This document shows positions 9,085 to 19,896 of a stretch of 64,000 nt of DNA, in pieces (positions within the stretch are counted from its first letter, which is position 1; each line of letters opens with the position of its first letter). Origin of the DNA: SKHV01 sp963678565 (lineage in GTDB: Bacteria > Bacteroidota > Bacteroidia > Bacteroidales > Prolixibacteraceae); NCBI GenBank assembly GCA_963678565.1, contig OY782875.1:2790001-2854000 (forward strand), read 5' to 3'. A program made the position numbers and the translations under genes. Under the pieces are notes generated by a model that saw nothing but the letters and a program-made list of their open reading frames with translations, made no database searches and had not been told where the DNA came from.

Positions 9085-9798
9085 ATGACTCGTTTAAGTG
9101 TAAATATAAATAAAATTGCCACGCTTCGAAATTCGCGCGGAGGAAATGTCCCCAACGTTTTAAAAGTGGCTTTGGATTGCGAAAAATTTGGTGGAGAAGG
9201 AATCACTGTGCACCCACGTCCCGACGAACGACACATTCGTTACAACGATGTTCGTGAGCTACGTCCAACTGTTTCTACAGAGTTCAATATAGAAGGTTAC
9301 CCAATACAATCATTTATCGATTTGGTATTGGAAGTTGTTCCAGATCAGGTTACTTTAGTACCAGACGGACCAGATGCAATTACCTCTAATGCCGGCTGGG
9401 ATACCATTAAAAATGAAAAATTCTTAACCGAAGTGATAGCTAAATTCCATGAAAAAGGAATTCGTACTTCCATATTTGTAGGAACCGAACTAGAATTTAT
9501 CGAAGGTGCGAAAAAGTGTGGTACTGATCGTATTGAACTATACACCGAACCTTATGCTACCAATTTCCCAATAGATAAGGTAAAGGCCATAAAACCATTT
9601 GTTGCAGCGGCGAATAAGGCCCACGAATTAGGTTTAAAAGTAAATGCCGGACACGATTTAGATCTAAATAATTTAAAATATTTTAAAGATCATATTCCGT
9701 TTTTGGCAGAAGTTTCGATTGGCCATGCGCTCATTGCCGATGCACTTTATTTAGGATTAGATACCACCATTCAAAAATATTTAGACTGCTTAAACTAG
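9085..9798 (+). CDS. pdxJ: Pyridoxine 5'-phosphate synthase
   Basis: This 237-residue TIM-barrel enzyme condenses 1-deoxyxylulose 5-phosphate with 3-amino-2-oxopropyl phosphate to form pyridoxine 5'-phosphate (DXP-dependent B6 pathway). N-terminal LSVNINKIATLRNSRG and VHPRPDERHI carry the substrate- and phosphate-binding residues (His43, Arg45, His50). VNAGHDLDLNN and SIGHALIADAL complete the active site. Length is typical. Its terminator overlaps the stop codon. Confidence 0.96.
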   Translation: MTRLSVNINKIATLRNSRGGNVPNVLKVALDCEKFGGEGITVHPRPDERHIRYNDVRELRPTVSTEFNIEGYPIQSFIDLVLEVVPDQVTLVPDGPDAITSNAGWDTIKNEKFLTEVIAKFHEKGIRTSIFVGTELEFIEGAKKCGTDRIELYTEPYATNFPIDKVKAIKPFVAAANKAHELGLKVNAGHDLDLNNLKYFKDHIPFLAEVSIGHALIADALYLGLDTTIQKYLDCLN

Positions 9799-9811
9799 CA
9801 GTCTTTTTTTT
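9783..9811 (+). terminator. Terminator overlapping the pdxJ stop
   Basis: AGACTGCT (9783-9790) pairs with AGCAGTCT (9797-9804) and is followed by a T run. The stem includes the last codons of pdxJ. Confidence 0.85.
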
Positions 9812-9844
9812 ATATTTATTGCTCATAACCAAATTACAGAGTTC

Positions 9845-10741
9845 ATGAAAAAGAAAATAGCCTTAGTTCTTTCGGGTGGCGGAGCTCGTGGAATTGCACA
9901 TATTGGCGTACTTAAGGAATTACTGAAACGCAATTACGAGGTCACTGCAATTGCAGGTACTTCAATGGGGTCATTAGTTGGTGCCGTATTTGCAATGGAC
10001 AAGATCAATGAATTTGAAGAATGGATTACTTCGCTTGATAAAATTCAAATATTTAGATTAATTGACTTTACCATTAGTTCAAATGGCTTTATCAAAGGAG
10101 ATCGAATTTTAAACAAAATAAAAGAATTGGTAGGTGAATCAACCATTGAAGAACTTTCAATTCCATATGTTGCTGTTGCTACCAATATCGAAAATCGGTC
10201 GGAAGTAGTTTTTAAAAGTGGTAGTATTTACGATGCTATTCGCGCATCGATCTCAATTCCTACTGTTTTTACACCTTTCAAATACAACGATCAATTGCTA
10301 GTTGATGGTGGCCTTCTGAACAACTTACCGAACAATCATGTCGACCAAAGAAAAAGTAAATATCTGGTTAGTGTTAATGTAAATGCACAAGTTCCTTTAC
10401 TTGAACTTGAAGACACAAATAAGGTAGTTGAAAAAGAGAAAGAATCGAAAGGTTTGTTGCATGATATTGCAAGTCATTTCAACTTTTTCAGTAAAGATGA
10501 GCATGAAGAAAAAATGGGTTACTTCGATTTGATTAGTAAAACCATCACTACCATGATCGACAACAATGCACAATATTCTGTTAAAGAATTTCCACCAGAT
10601 TTGTTGATTGAAATTTCAAGAGATTGTGCAGACACCTACGATTTCTTCAAAGCCGAATACCTCATCAAATTAGGGCAAAAAGCAGCAGCTATTGAATTAG
10701 ATAAATTTGAGTCTAAAAAGAAAAAATGGCTGTCCTGGTAA
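9845..10741 (+). CDS. Patatin-like phospholipase
   Basis: The 298-residue protein has the RssA/YlbK-type patatin fold. GGGARG (11-16) forms the oxyanion hole, GTSMG holds the nucleophile Ser40, and VDGG gives catalytic Asp154. It is a predicted serine acyl hydrolase acting on lipids; no signal peptide is present. The charged C-terminal extension after about residue 185 is variable in this family. It follows pdxJ by 46 bases but a terminator lies between, so it is probably its own unit. Confidence 0.9.
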   Translation: MKKKIALVLSGGGARGIAHIGVLKELLKRNYEVTAIAGTSMGSLVGAVFAMDKINEFEEWITSLDKIQIFRLIDFTISSNGFIKGDRILNKIKELVGESTIEELSIPYVAVATNIENRSEVVFKSGSIYDAIRASISIPTVFTPFKYNDQLLVDGGLLNNLPNNHVDQRKSKYLVSVNVNAQVPLLELEDTNKVVEKEKESKGLLHDIASHFNFFSKDEHEEKMGYFDLISKTITTMIDNNAQYSVKEFPPDLLIEISRDCADTYDFFKAEYLIKLGQKAAAIELDKFESKKKKWLSW

Positions 10742-10760
10742 GAACAGCCATTAAATATTT
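10725..10760. terminator. Bidirectional terminator between patatin gene and nhaD
   Basis: AATGGCTGT (10725-10733) pairs perfectly with ACAGCCATT (10744-10752) across the stop codon of the patatin gene. AT-rich flanks on both sides suit the convergent arrangement. Confidence 0.75.
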
Positions 10761-10774
10761 TAATCAAATTCTCC

Positions 10775-12082
10775 TTACAAGAATATCAATTGTGTGATTA
10801 TATAAATAGGTAAAAGGATAACAACCGAGAATTTAAAGATATAACCGAAGAAACTTGGCATATCAATTTTATTCTCCTCTGCAATTGCTTTTACCATAAA
10901 GTTAGGACCATTACCAATGTAAGTCATTGCTCCAAAAAATACAGCAGATAAACTAATTGCCGTTAAAATCATTTCAGGAATTCCAGCGATCAAACCAGTA
11001 GCACCTTCAGGTACCATTCCTAAAGCAAGATTATGAAAGGAAACTGCAGTTGGAGCATTATCCAAAAATGCACTCAACAATCCTGTAGAATAATAATAAT
11101 GAAAAGGTTCAGTTAAACCAAACGATGCGGCATTTTCACGCAAATAAAGCAAGGCCGGCACCATAGTTGTAAATATTCCTAAGAATAAGAAAGCAACTTC
11201 GATAATCGGATGCCAAGTAAATTTATTATCCTGATAGCGCATTTTCTTATTGGTAAACACCAAGGACAGAATGGCCATCAATAAAATTACCCCTTCACGT
11301 ATAAAGGCATAATAATGATTTTCGTGAATGATATGAATATACTGCTCGTTTAAAAAAGCAACCGATAGTACAACTCCAATTAACCATAGAAAATTCAAAT
11401 TCCCTTGTAACTTAATCGGTTCAATATGTTCGTGATCAAGTTTAATTGCTTTTGCATCTTCTTTTTTATGATAGTACTTATCGGTAAAGTAATATATAAC
11501 CAGTAACACTGCTAAAACAAAAAACCACTCAGGTGCCAAATGGAAAAACCACTCGAAAGGTGCACCACGCAGGTAAAGTAGAAACAATGGTGGATCGCCC
11601 AATGGAGTTAGCATCCCTCCGGCATTTGCTACAATAGCAATAAAAAATAGTATGGTGTGTACTTTAAATTTTCGTTCTGCATTGGTTTTAATTACCGGAC
11701 GAATTAACAACATTGCGGCACCGGTTGTTCCCATAAATGAAGCAAGGATACCACCAATGGCAAGGAAAAGTGTATTCACCGCTGGCTTTGCTTCAATATC
11801 ACCTTTTAAATGAATTCCTCCTGTAATAACAAACAATCCTCCCAGTAAAATAATGAAAGGTATATAATCAAATAAGATTTGATGTACCAAATCGTGGGAA
11901 AGACCGCGCGCTATTAAAATTATAGCTACGGGAATACCTAAGACTAATGATACGATTAGTTTATTCTTATTCTGTTCCCACCAATGTTCAAAAAACAGGG
12001 GCCCAATCGCAATAAATAATAACATAACCATAAATGGTATCGATAACCATAAAGGCATGCTTTCAATAATTCCATGCTCCAT
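10775..12082 (-). CDS. nhaD: NhaD-type Na+/H+ antiporter
   Basis: This 435-residue integral membrane protein of the IT superfamily has about 12 helices. Conserved NhaD segments are visible, such as GGMLTPLGDPPLFLLYL and FLDNAPTAVSFHNLA, with the ion-handling Asp and Asn. FGAMTYIGNGPNFMVKAIAE follows near the C-terminus. It exchanges Na+ or Li+ for protons and would complement the Na+-pumping decarboxylase in this organism's sodium cycle. Single gene, convergent with the patatin gene. Confidence 0.92.
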   Translation of the reverse strand: MEHGIIESMPLWLSIPFMVMLLFIAIGPLFFEHWWEQNKNKLIVSLVLGIPVAIILIARGLSHDLVHQILFDYIPFIILLGGLFVITGGIHLKGDIEAKPAVNTLFLAIGGILASFMGTTGAAMLLIRPVIKTNAERKFKVHTILFFIAIVANAGGMLTPLGDPPLFLLYLRGAPFEWFFHLAPEWFFVLAVLLVIYYFTDKYYHKKEDAKAIKLDHEHIEPIKLQGNLNFLWLIGVVLSVAFLNEQYIHIIHENHYYAFIREGVILLMAILSLVFTNKKMRYQDNKFTWHPIIEVAFLFLGIFTTMVPALLYLRENAASFGLTEPFHYYYSTGLLSAFLDNAPTAVSFHNLALGMVPEGATGLIAGIPEMILTAISLSAVFFGAMTYIGNGPNFMVKAIAEENKIDMPSFFGYIFKFSVVILLPIYIITQLIFL

Positions 12083-12245
12083 TTTAATTGATTTTATTAA
12101 GTTTAATTTATTGATTGCAAATTAAAAAATATAATGAGATTTAGAGTCATAAATAGTGTTAAAACAAATGCAATATTCTACATATGTATACCATCAAAGA
12201 AAATCTCATTCGAAAATTATGAAACCATCAAAATGAAGCAATAAA

Positions 12246-12277
12246 AAAGGCCACAACTTTAAAAGTTGTGACCTTTG
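12246..12277 (-). terminator. Terminator downstream of eno
   Basis: Read on the minus strand, AAGGTCACAACTTT pairs with AAAGTTGTGGCCTT with a few bases of loop and one mismatch, and is followed by a T run. It lies 23 bases after the enolase stop. Confidence 0.8.
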
Positions 12278-12299
12278 AATTTAGTCTAAAGTCCCAAAT

Positions 12300-13598
<1,299 letters not shown>

Positions 13599-13906
13599 TG
13601 TTAATTCTTTTTGTGTTATTAAACTTATATTTTTTACTGACTATCTGAATGTTAACATTAAATCAAGGCACTACAAATATACAATTTTAAGCAACTAATC
13701 TAGCGACTATGAATACCTATTTTTAATGCGCCTTAAAAGTACAAAATTTGCTCTCCTTTTTGCACAAATATTGCTTCATTTTTTCCTTCGTGAGGCAAAT
13801 TAACGTTTTATTAACTGCTTAAACCTCTGATTTTTAAAAGACTAAATTGTCTTTAATCAATGATTTTGATTTTCAAGAATTTTATTGGCTTTACAGGTAT
13901 TAATTT
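13599..13906. other. Intergenic region upstream of eno, no gene seen
   Basis: No ORF or RNA gene is supported in these 308 bases. On the minus strand a TATATTTG at 13672-13679 fits a Bacteroidota -7 element for eno. I could not find a good -33 partner at the usual distance, so it is only a candidate promoter. Confidence 0.4.
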
Positions 13907-15322
13907 CTATTCGTTTTGTCTGTGGCGAATCATCAAATTATTTTCCAACTCGAACTGTTTCGGTACAATTTCGTTAAAATGTGGTTTAACCAATGCCCGT
14001 TGGATAGATGTTAAATTTAAAATATGATCAATTGCAGCAGACAAGATTTCATCGGAAGTATCGCCAAACGCCGGTGCATCGATCAAATCATCATACAATA
14101 AAATATCGGGGATCAATCCATCGTAAAAATCGGTGAAACCTAATGAGTTTTCATATTTCATTACCACAGGCAAAATACCATAATTATGTGCCGGCTTTGC
14201 GTCAATATCTCCCATTACGTACATACCGGTAAATTTTCCATAAGTGGTATCGCCCACTAAAACGGTTTCCATATATGGGGCCAATGCAATCATTAACAAT
14301 TCACTTGCCGATGCTGAACCTCTGGTAGTTAAGAAATGAATGCGATTTAAATCTAAATTGTGCTTATTTTCTGCGAAATGATAAAGGAATGCATCTGAAT
14401 TTAATCCATATTGCTGGGCATAATAACTCGTTAGACCTTCATTGTAGGTAAGATGAATTAAAACATCTTTGTTTTCTACATTAGCAACCGGAGCAATTGC
14501 CGAAGCTAAATAGGCTGCTGCTTCAGGGCTACCACCACCATTGTATCTTAAATCTAAAATCAATTCATCCACCCCTGCTGCATTAAACTCATCAACTACT
14601 TCATCAATTGTTTCTAAAAAAGCATTGTCAATTCCAGTAACAAAATCGGTGTAAACCATATAGCCAATTTGAATTCCCATGGTATCATAAACAGTACTAT
14701 AAATGGTTGGATCGGTAGTGATTACCGTAGCATTCAAACTAATTTTAGTGTCGGTAAGCTCTAATTTATTTTGTTGTCGGTTTAAATTACCTAGCGTAAC
14801 AATGTAAGATTCTTGCGAATACTTGTTGTAATAATTTTTTGTAGTAAGATAAGCATCATCGATTTGAAGAATTATATCTCCTCGTTTTAATCCAGCTAAA
14901 TCAGCAGGCGATCCCGGAAAAACAAATTCCACTACGATCATTACATTATTTACTTTACCATTTTGAAAAAGATAGAATTTAGGTTGATATCCCATACTTT
15001 TAGGAACACCATCGAGTTCGGCATTTAAAGCCGCATAATCATCAACCATATACGACCAATGATCCTCTACATTCAACAAACTTTCAAAAAAATCTAACGG
15101 ATCAGCACTTCCAACCGAATTTAAATTGGGTAATTCATCTTCCCAATAATAGTATAAGGACATGAGGTCGTAAGTCCAATTATTGACCAATTTATTCTGA
15201 GCCGCAATAGAATCGTCGACTTCATTTATTTCTGTTTCTTTTTTATCATCGATAATTTCATCCTGATCACAAGCCGATAAGAAAATTAGAATTAAACTTG
15301 TAAGAAAAAATAGTTGCTTCAT
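13907..15322 (-). CDS. S41 family (C-terminal processing type) peptidase, lipoprotein
   Basis: The 471-residue protein has a lipoprotein signal with lipobox LSAC (Cys18), so it is probably anchored in the periplasm-facing or outer membrane. A PDZ-like region (about 115-190; GSPADLAGLKRGDIILQI) precedes the tail-specific protease core. Core motifs are LILDLRYNGGG (about 254-264) and TTRGSASASE (332-341) with the catalytic serine at 338 or 340. A lysine expected later is in the VGDTTYGKFTG segment. Bacteroidota carry many such S41 lipoproteins; the substrate is unknown. Confidence 0.9.
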   Translation of the reverse strand: MKQLFFLTSLILIFLSACDQDEIIDDKKETEINEVDDSIAAQNKLVNNWTYDLMSLYYYWEDELPNLNSVGSADPLDFFESLLNVEDHWSYMVDDYAALNAELDGVPKSMGYQPKFYLFQNGKVNNVMIVVEFVFPGSPADLAGLKRGDIILQIDDAYLTTKNYYNKYSQESYIVTLGNLNRQQNKLELTDTKISLNATVITTDPTIYSTVYDTMGIQIGYMVYTDFVTGIDNAFLETIDEVVDEFNAAGVDELILDLRYNGGGSPEAAAYLASAIAPVANVENKDVLIHLTYNEGLTSYYAQQYGLNSDAFLYHFAENKHNLDLNRIHFLTTRGSASASELLMIALAPYMETVLVGDTTYGKFTGMYVMGDIDAKPAHNYGILPVVMKYENSLGFTDFYDGLIPDILLYDDLIDAPAFGDTSDEILSAAIDHILNLTSIQRALVKPHFNEIVPKQFELENNLMIRHRQNE

Positions 15323-15382
15323 GGGAAATATTTTTCGTCAAAAATAAAGAACATTTTTGAACAAAAACAGAACATTCAAAAA

Positions 15383-16075
15383 TTAATTCATCGGTTCAAA
15401 TCCTAAAATTTTATAAACTCGCTGCATTTCTTCTTGCATGCTTGCTTCAATTTTAATTATGTTACCAGATTTTGGATGTTCAAATTCGATTTCAGAAGCA
15501 TGCAATTGCATCGTATATACACTCCATCGTTCTTTAAACAGCTTATTCTGTTTGTTGCAACCATGCGGACGATCTCCAATAATAGGATGCCGCAAATGAT
15601 CCATGTGTTTTCGAATTTGATGTAAGCGCCCAGTTTTTGGAGCCACCTCTATTAAAGAATAGCGTTGAGTTGGATGATTTCCCAACGCAATTGGTAACTC
15701 AACTCGTTGCAAAGTGCGATAATGTGTCAAAGCCTCCTGCATGGAGCCGTTTTCTTTCTTCAGTGGATAATCAATCAATTCTTCATTGGCTGTATATCCA
15801 CGAACGATGGCCAAATATTTCTTCTGAACCGTTCCGTCCATGAATTGCATATTTAAATGCTTATTGGCTTCGTCTGTTAAAGCAAAAACCAAAATACCCG
15901 AAGTTTTTCGATCTAAACGATGTACAGGAGTAACACGCTGACCAATTTGATCGCGTAAAATTTGTATTGCAAACTCGGTAGCATCAGCAGCAATCGGACT
16001 ACGATGCACTAATAAACCGTGAGGTTTATTGATAACTACTAAATCCTCATCCTGATAGATTATCTCTAAAGTCAT
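15383..16075 (-). CDS. RluA-family pseudouridine synthase (TruC-like)
   Basis: This 230-residue enzyme isomerises uridine in rRNA or tRNA. HRLDRKTSGILVFA carries the catalytic aspartate, and KTGRLHQIRKHMDHLRHPIIGD is the conserved C-terminal signature. The N-terminal S4 domain is absent and the size matches TruC (tRNA U65). RluA-family paralogues are hard to tell apart from sequence alone. Upstream of it, the M3 peptidase gene diverges. Confidence 0.9.
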   Translation of the reverse strand: MTLEIIYQDEDLVVINKPHGLLVHRSPIAADATEFAIQILRDQIGQRVTPVHRLDRKTSGILVFALTDEANKHLNMQFMDGTVQKKYLAIVRGYTANEELIDYPLKKENGSMQEALTHYRTLQRVELPIALGNHPTQRYSLIEVAPKTGRLHQIRKHMDHLRHPIIGDRPHGCNKQNKLFKERWSVYTMQLHASEIEFEHPKSGNIIKIEASMQEEMQRVYKILGFEPMN

Positions 16076-16216
16076 GCCGCAAAATAAGTCTGTTTTTTAA
16101 TATTTTCTATGGTAAATTAATTTTAATCCTTCGATCGGAAAAAACATGATTTAACTCAAATCAATTCAATATGAATTTTATTTTATTTGTTCTTTAAAAT
16201 AAACTACTTACATAAA

Positions 16217-18322
16217 ATGAATCGTACATTTATCTATTTAATTCTAATTACATTCGTAATGAGTACAGCTTGTAATAGCACAAAACAAAACAATGAGAAT
16301 CCCTTATTAAGTGAGTTCAATACTCCTTTTGGTGTTCCTCCGTTTCAAGATATCAAAGTTCAGCATTTTCTTCCTGCTTACAAACAAGCAATAGCGGAAC
16401 AAAACAAAGCAATTGAAGCAATAGTAAATAACAACGAAACTCCAACTTTCGAAAATACAATCATCGCATTAGAGTATAGCGATGAAAGCCTTTCCAAAAT
16501 AAGTCAGATTTTCAGCAATCAATCGAGTGCCGATACCAATGAAGAACTGCAAGAAGCAGCGAAAGAAATTATTCCAATGGTATCAAAACACGAAGATCAA
16601 ATATTTTTGAATGCTCAATTGTTCGAAAAGGTAAAGTCTGTTTATGATCAAGCTGCAGAATTAACTCTTGATGAAGAAGCAGCTAAATTACTCCAAGAAA
16701 CTTATAAAGATTTTGTACGTAGAGGTGCCAATTTAGAGGATGCACAAAAAGAAAAATTGCAAAAAATTAATGAGCGCTTATCGGTTTTGTCTCTTGAATT
16801 TGGAGAAAACCTTTTGGCTGAAACAAATAATTACCAATTAACCATTACCAATGAAGCAGATTTAGCTGGCTTGCCTGAATCGGCAATAGAAAGTGCTGCC
16901 GAAGCTGCCGGAGAAGAAGGGAAATGGGTAATTACTTTGCACAAACCAAGCTGGATTCCGTTTTTACAATACAGCGAAAAACGAAACTTACGAGAGCATG
17001 TTTATAAAGCCATGTACAACCGTGGCAACAACAATAATGAATTCGACAACAAAGCAATCATTGCCGAAATGGCCAAGCTTCGTGTTGAAAAAGCCCACAT
17101 CATGGGTTTTGATTCGTATGCCGATTATTCGCTAGATAACCGTATGGCTAAAACCCCACAGAATGTATACGATCTGTTGGACAAACTTTGGGTGCCGGCT
17201 CTAGAAATGGCAAAAAACGAAGCTGCCGACATGCAAAAAATGATCGACAAAGAAGGTGGAAACTTCAAATTAGAAAGCTGGGATTGGTGGTATTATTCAG
17301 AAAAAGTTAGAAAGGAAAAATTCGACCTCGACGAAGCAGAATTGCGTCCGTACTTCGAATTAAACAATGTAAGAGACGGTGCTTTCACCTTAGCGAATAA
17401 ACTATTTGGCTTACAATTTGCCGAAATAAATGACATTCCTGTTCCTCATAACGAAGCGCGTGCCTTTGAAGTAAAAGATGCCGATGGATCGCATATTGGT
17501 ATCTTGTATACCGACTATTTTCCAAGAGCCAGCAAACGAGGCGGTGCATGGATGAACAGCTACCGCAAGCAACAAAAAACAATCGATGGCAAATGGGTTG
17601 CTCCGGTAATTACCAACGTTTGTAATTTCTCGAAACCAATTGGCAATAAACCTGCTTTACTAAGTTTTGATGAGGTAACCACTTTATTTCACGAGTTTGG
17701 TCATGCTTTACACGGATTGCTTTCGGAATGCAATTATTACAGTTTATCAGGAACATCAGTTCCGCGCGATTTTGTAGAATTACCTTCGCAGGTAATGGAA
17801 AACTGGTGTGCCGAGCCTGAAATGTTGAAGCTATTTGCAAAACATTATGAAACAGGAGAAGTGATTCCGCAGCAATTAATCGATAAATTATTGGCTGCAA
17901 GTCAGTTTAACCAAGGATTCGCAACAGTTGAATATTTAGCAGCTTCTATCCTCGATATGGATTATCATACTGTAAGTGAAGTAAAAGATTTTGATATCGA
18001 AGCCTTTGAAAAACAAAGTATGAACAAAATCGGATTGATCGATGAAATCATTCCACGTTACAAATCAACCTATTTCAATCATATTTGGGCAAGTGGATAT
18101 TCTGCCGGATACTACAGTTACATTTGGGCAGAAGTATTGGATGCCGATGCTTTTGAAGCATTTAAAGAATCCGGAGATATTTTTAATCCTACAATTGGAG
18201 CATCTTTCCGCAACAATATTCTGAAAAATGGTGGCACCAAAGATGCCATGGGCATGTATTTCTCCTTCAGAGGAAAACAACCAGCCATTGAGCCTTTACT
18301 TAACAAAAGAGGTTTAAACTAA
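16217..18322 (+). CDS. M3 family metallopeptidase (Dcp/oligopeptidase-like), lipoprotein
   Basis: I place the start at ATG 16217 rather than 30 bases upstream, because this gives a clean lipoprotein signal (MNRTFIYLILITFVMSTAC). The mature protein is about 680 residues and predominantly helical. Its zinc motif HEFGHALHG begins near residue 492, with the downstream glutamate typical of the thimet/Dcp fold. C-terminal HIWASGYSAGYYSYIWAEVLDADAF is a strongly conserved M3 segment. It is predicted to degrade short peptides in the periplasm as a peptidyl-dipeptidase-type enzyme. Confidence 0.93.
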   Translation: MNRTFIYLILITFVMSTACNSTKQNNENPLLSEFNTPFGVPPFQDIKVQHFLPAYKQAIAEQNKAIEAIVNNNETPTFENTIIALEYSDESLSKISQIFSNQSSADTNEELQEAAKEIIPMVSKHEDQIFLNAQLFEKVKSVYDQAAELTLDEEAAKLLQETYKDFVRRGANLEDAQKEKLQKINERLSVLSLEFGENLLAETNNYQLTITNEADLAGLPESAIESAAEAAGEEGKWVITLHKPSWIPFLQYSEKRNLREHVYKAMYNRGNNNNEFDNKAIIAEMAKLRVEKAHIMGFDSYADYSLDNRMAKTPQNVYDLLDKLWVPALEMAKNEAADMQKMIDKEGGNFKLESWDWWYYSEKVRKEKFDLDEAELRPYFELNNVRDGAFTLANKLFGLQFAEINDIPVPHNEARAFEVKDADGSHIGILYTDYFPRASKRGGAWMNSYRKQQKTIDGKWVAPVITNVCNFSKPIGNKPALLSFDEVTTLFHEFGHALHGLLSECNYYSLSGTSVPRDFVELPSQVMENWCAEPEMLKLFAKHYETGEVIPQQLIDKLLAASQFNQGFATVEYLAASILDMDYHTVSEVKDFDIEAFEKQSMNKIGLIDEIIPRYKSTYFNHIWASGYSAGYYSYIWAEVLDADAFEAFKESGDIFNPTIGASFRNNILKNGGTKDAMGMYFSFRGKQPAIEPLLNKRGLN

Positions 18323-18338
18323 GAACTAAGTTATTTCA

Positions 18339-18400
18339 AAACAAAGTGACTAAGACACAAATCATTATTTTTGATGTTCCTTAGTCACTTTGTTTCTTTT
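18339..18400 (+). terminator. Strong intrinsic terminator after the M3 peptidase gene
   Basis: A 16-bp perfect stem (AAACAAAGTGACTAAG at 18339-18354, with its complement at 18380-18395) has a 25-base loop and is followed by CTTTT. Confidence 0.8.
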
Positions 18401-18414
18401 ACGCAAAAACCAAA

Positions 18415-19335
18415 ATGAAAGAACAAGCCAACTTTAAAGTTTATGCTGCCGTAGTGTTGGCAATGATCTTTTTTTCATTATCCTTTATTTGGTTTAAGGT
18501 GGCCAATATAAGCTATGGCCCTACCACCATTGTTTTATTTCGACTTTGTATTTCTTCCACCATCCTATTTCTGTTTGTAAAAATTCGACGTAAATTAATT
18601 TTACCCAACAAACAAGAATTAAAATACCTTTTGCTATTGGCTTTCTTTGAGCCATTTCTATATTTCATGGGCGAAAGCTATGGTTTGCAATACATCTCCT
18701 CAACCGTGGGATCAGTCATCATTTCAACGATTCCACTCTTCACCCCAATTGCAGCTTACTTTGTTTTAAAAGAAAAATTCAGCTTAAAAAATTTAATCGG
18801 AATTGTGATCTCGTTTACCGGAGTGCTATTGGTCGTTTATGAATTTGGCATTGGTTTAAGCGCTTCCCCTTTAGGAGTATTTCTACAATTTTGTGCTGTG
18901 TTTGCAGGAATTGGTTATTCAATTGTATTAACTTTGATTCCGACCCGTATGAATAATATTTCGATAATTCTTTTTCAGAATGTTTTTGGATTAATCTACC
19001 TTTTACCATTTTGGACAGTGCTGGAATTGCAAAATGTAATCAACACGCCTGTTAACTGGGAAAGCTTGGGAGCAATACTAAAACTAGCAATTTTTGCCTC
19101 TACGCTGGCGTATATTTTCTTCACTTATAGCTTGCGAAACATCGGCGCCACCAAATCAAACATGTTTGCCAATTCAATTCCCGTTTTTACTGCTATTTTT
19201 GCATGGATCATTTTAGGCGAGCTATTGAACTTTCAGAAAATTGCAGGAATTGTAATTGTGATTTCAGGACTTTTCATCGCTCAAATTAAAAGAAGGAGAA
19301 GACAAAATGAACCCAATCCGATACCGCGCACCTAA
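18415..19335 (+). CDS. DMT superfamily EamA-type transporter
   Basis: The 306-residue membrane protein has ten predicted helices in two EamA repeats. Repeat 1 includes ...FFEPFLYFMGESYGLQYISSTVGS... and repeat 2 includes ...FASTLAYIFFTYSLRNIGATKSNM.... Proteins of this family export small metabolites; the substrate is not predictable. Its 3' end overlaps the following YkgJ-like gene by 29 bases, implying translational coupling. Confidence 0.88.
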   Translation: MKEQANFKVYAAVVLAMIFFSLSFIWFKVANISYGPTTIVLFRLCISSTILFLFVKIRRKLILPNKQELKYLLLLAFFEPFLYFMGESYGLQYISSTVGSVIISTIPLFTPIAAYFVLKEKFSLKNLIGIVISFTGVLLVVYEFGIGLSASPLGVFLQFCAVFAGIGYSIVLTLIPTRMNNISIILFQNVFGLIYLLPFWTVLELQNVINTPVNWESLGAILKLAIFASTLAYIFFTYSLRNIGATKSNMFANSIPVFTAIFAWIILGELLNFQKIAGIVIVISGLFIAQIKRRRRQNEPNPIPRT

Positions 19336-19810
19336 AGAGTTAAGAGCGCTTGTAAAGAACGATGCAAAGGCAAACAAAGCTTTTTTCGAAAAGATTAAGA
19401 AGAATAAACCTAAAGATCTCGACGAAAAGTTTCATGTGCTACATCGCAAAGCTTTTGAGCAATTTAATTGTCTCGATTGTGCAAATTGCTGTTCTGGTAT
19501 CAGTCCAATTATACTGCAAGAGGACATTGATCGAATTGCAAAATACCTCAAAATAAAGTCGGGAGAATTTATTCAAAAGTATTTGTACATGGATGAAGAT
19601 GGGGATTTTGTATTTCAACAAACTCCCTGCCCTTTTCTGGGAAAAGACAATTATTGCAGCATTTACGAAAGTCGACCAAAAGCATGCAGTGAATACCCTC
19701 ATACCGACCGCCGCAAAATGATTCAGATACTAGACCTCACTCATAAAAACTGTGAGGTTTGTCCGGTGGTTTATGAAATTGTGGAAGAGCTAAAGAAAAA
19801 AGATTTTTAG
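19307..19810 (+). CDS. YkgJ-family cysteine-cluster protein
   Basis: The 167-residue protein carries the Cys pattern of the YkgJ/zinc- or iron-binding UPF family. CLDCANCC lies in the N-terminal half; then come CPFLGKDNYCSIYESRPKACSEYP-like spacing and a final NCEVCP. These cysteines probably bind a metal or Fe-S cluster; the biochemical role is not established. It overlaps the EamA gene by 29 bases and is probably expressed with it. Confidence 0.85.
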   Translation: MNPIRYRAPKELRALVKNDAKANKAFFEKIKKNKPKDLDEKFHVLHRKAFEQFNCLDCANCCSGISPIILQEDIDRIAKYLKIKSGEFIQKYLYMDEDGDFVFQQTPCPFLGKDNYCSIYESRPKACSEYPHTDRRKMIQILDLTHKNCEVCPVVYEIVEELKKKDF

Positions 19811-19841
19811 GCGTTCAAAGCGTCTTATCTTTTCATCCAAA

Positions 19842-19891
19842 GCAAAGCGAAACCTAACGTAGTGGAGCTCTGAAAGAAATCTCAATAGATC
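19842..19891. repeat. Dispersed noncoding repeat, copy 1
   Basis: GCAAAGC, then TAACGTAGTGGAGCTCTGAA, then GAAATCTCAATAGATC recurs at 22,813-22,863 with small indels. It sits downstream of a plus-strand gene in both places. Possible REP-like element. Confidence 0.6.
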
Positions 19892-19896
19892 TGAAC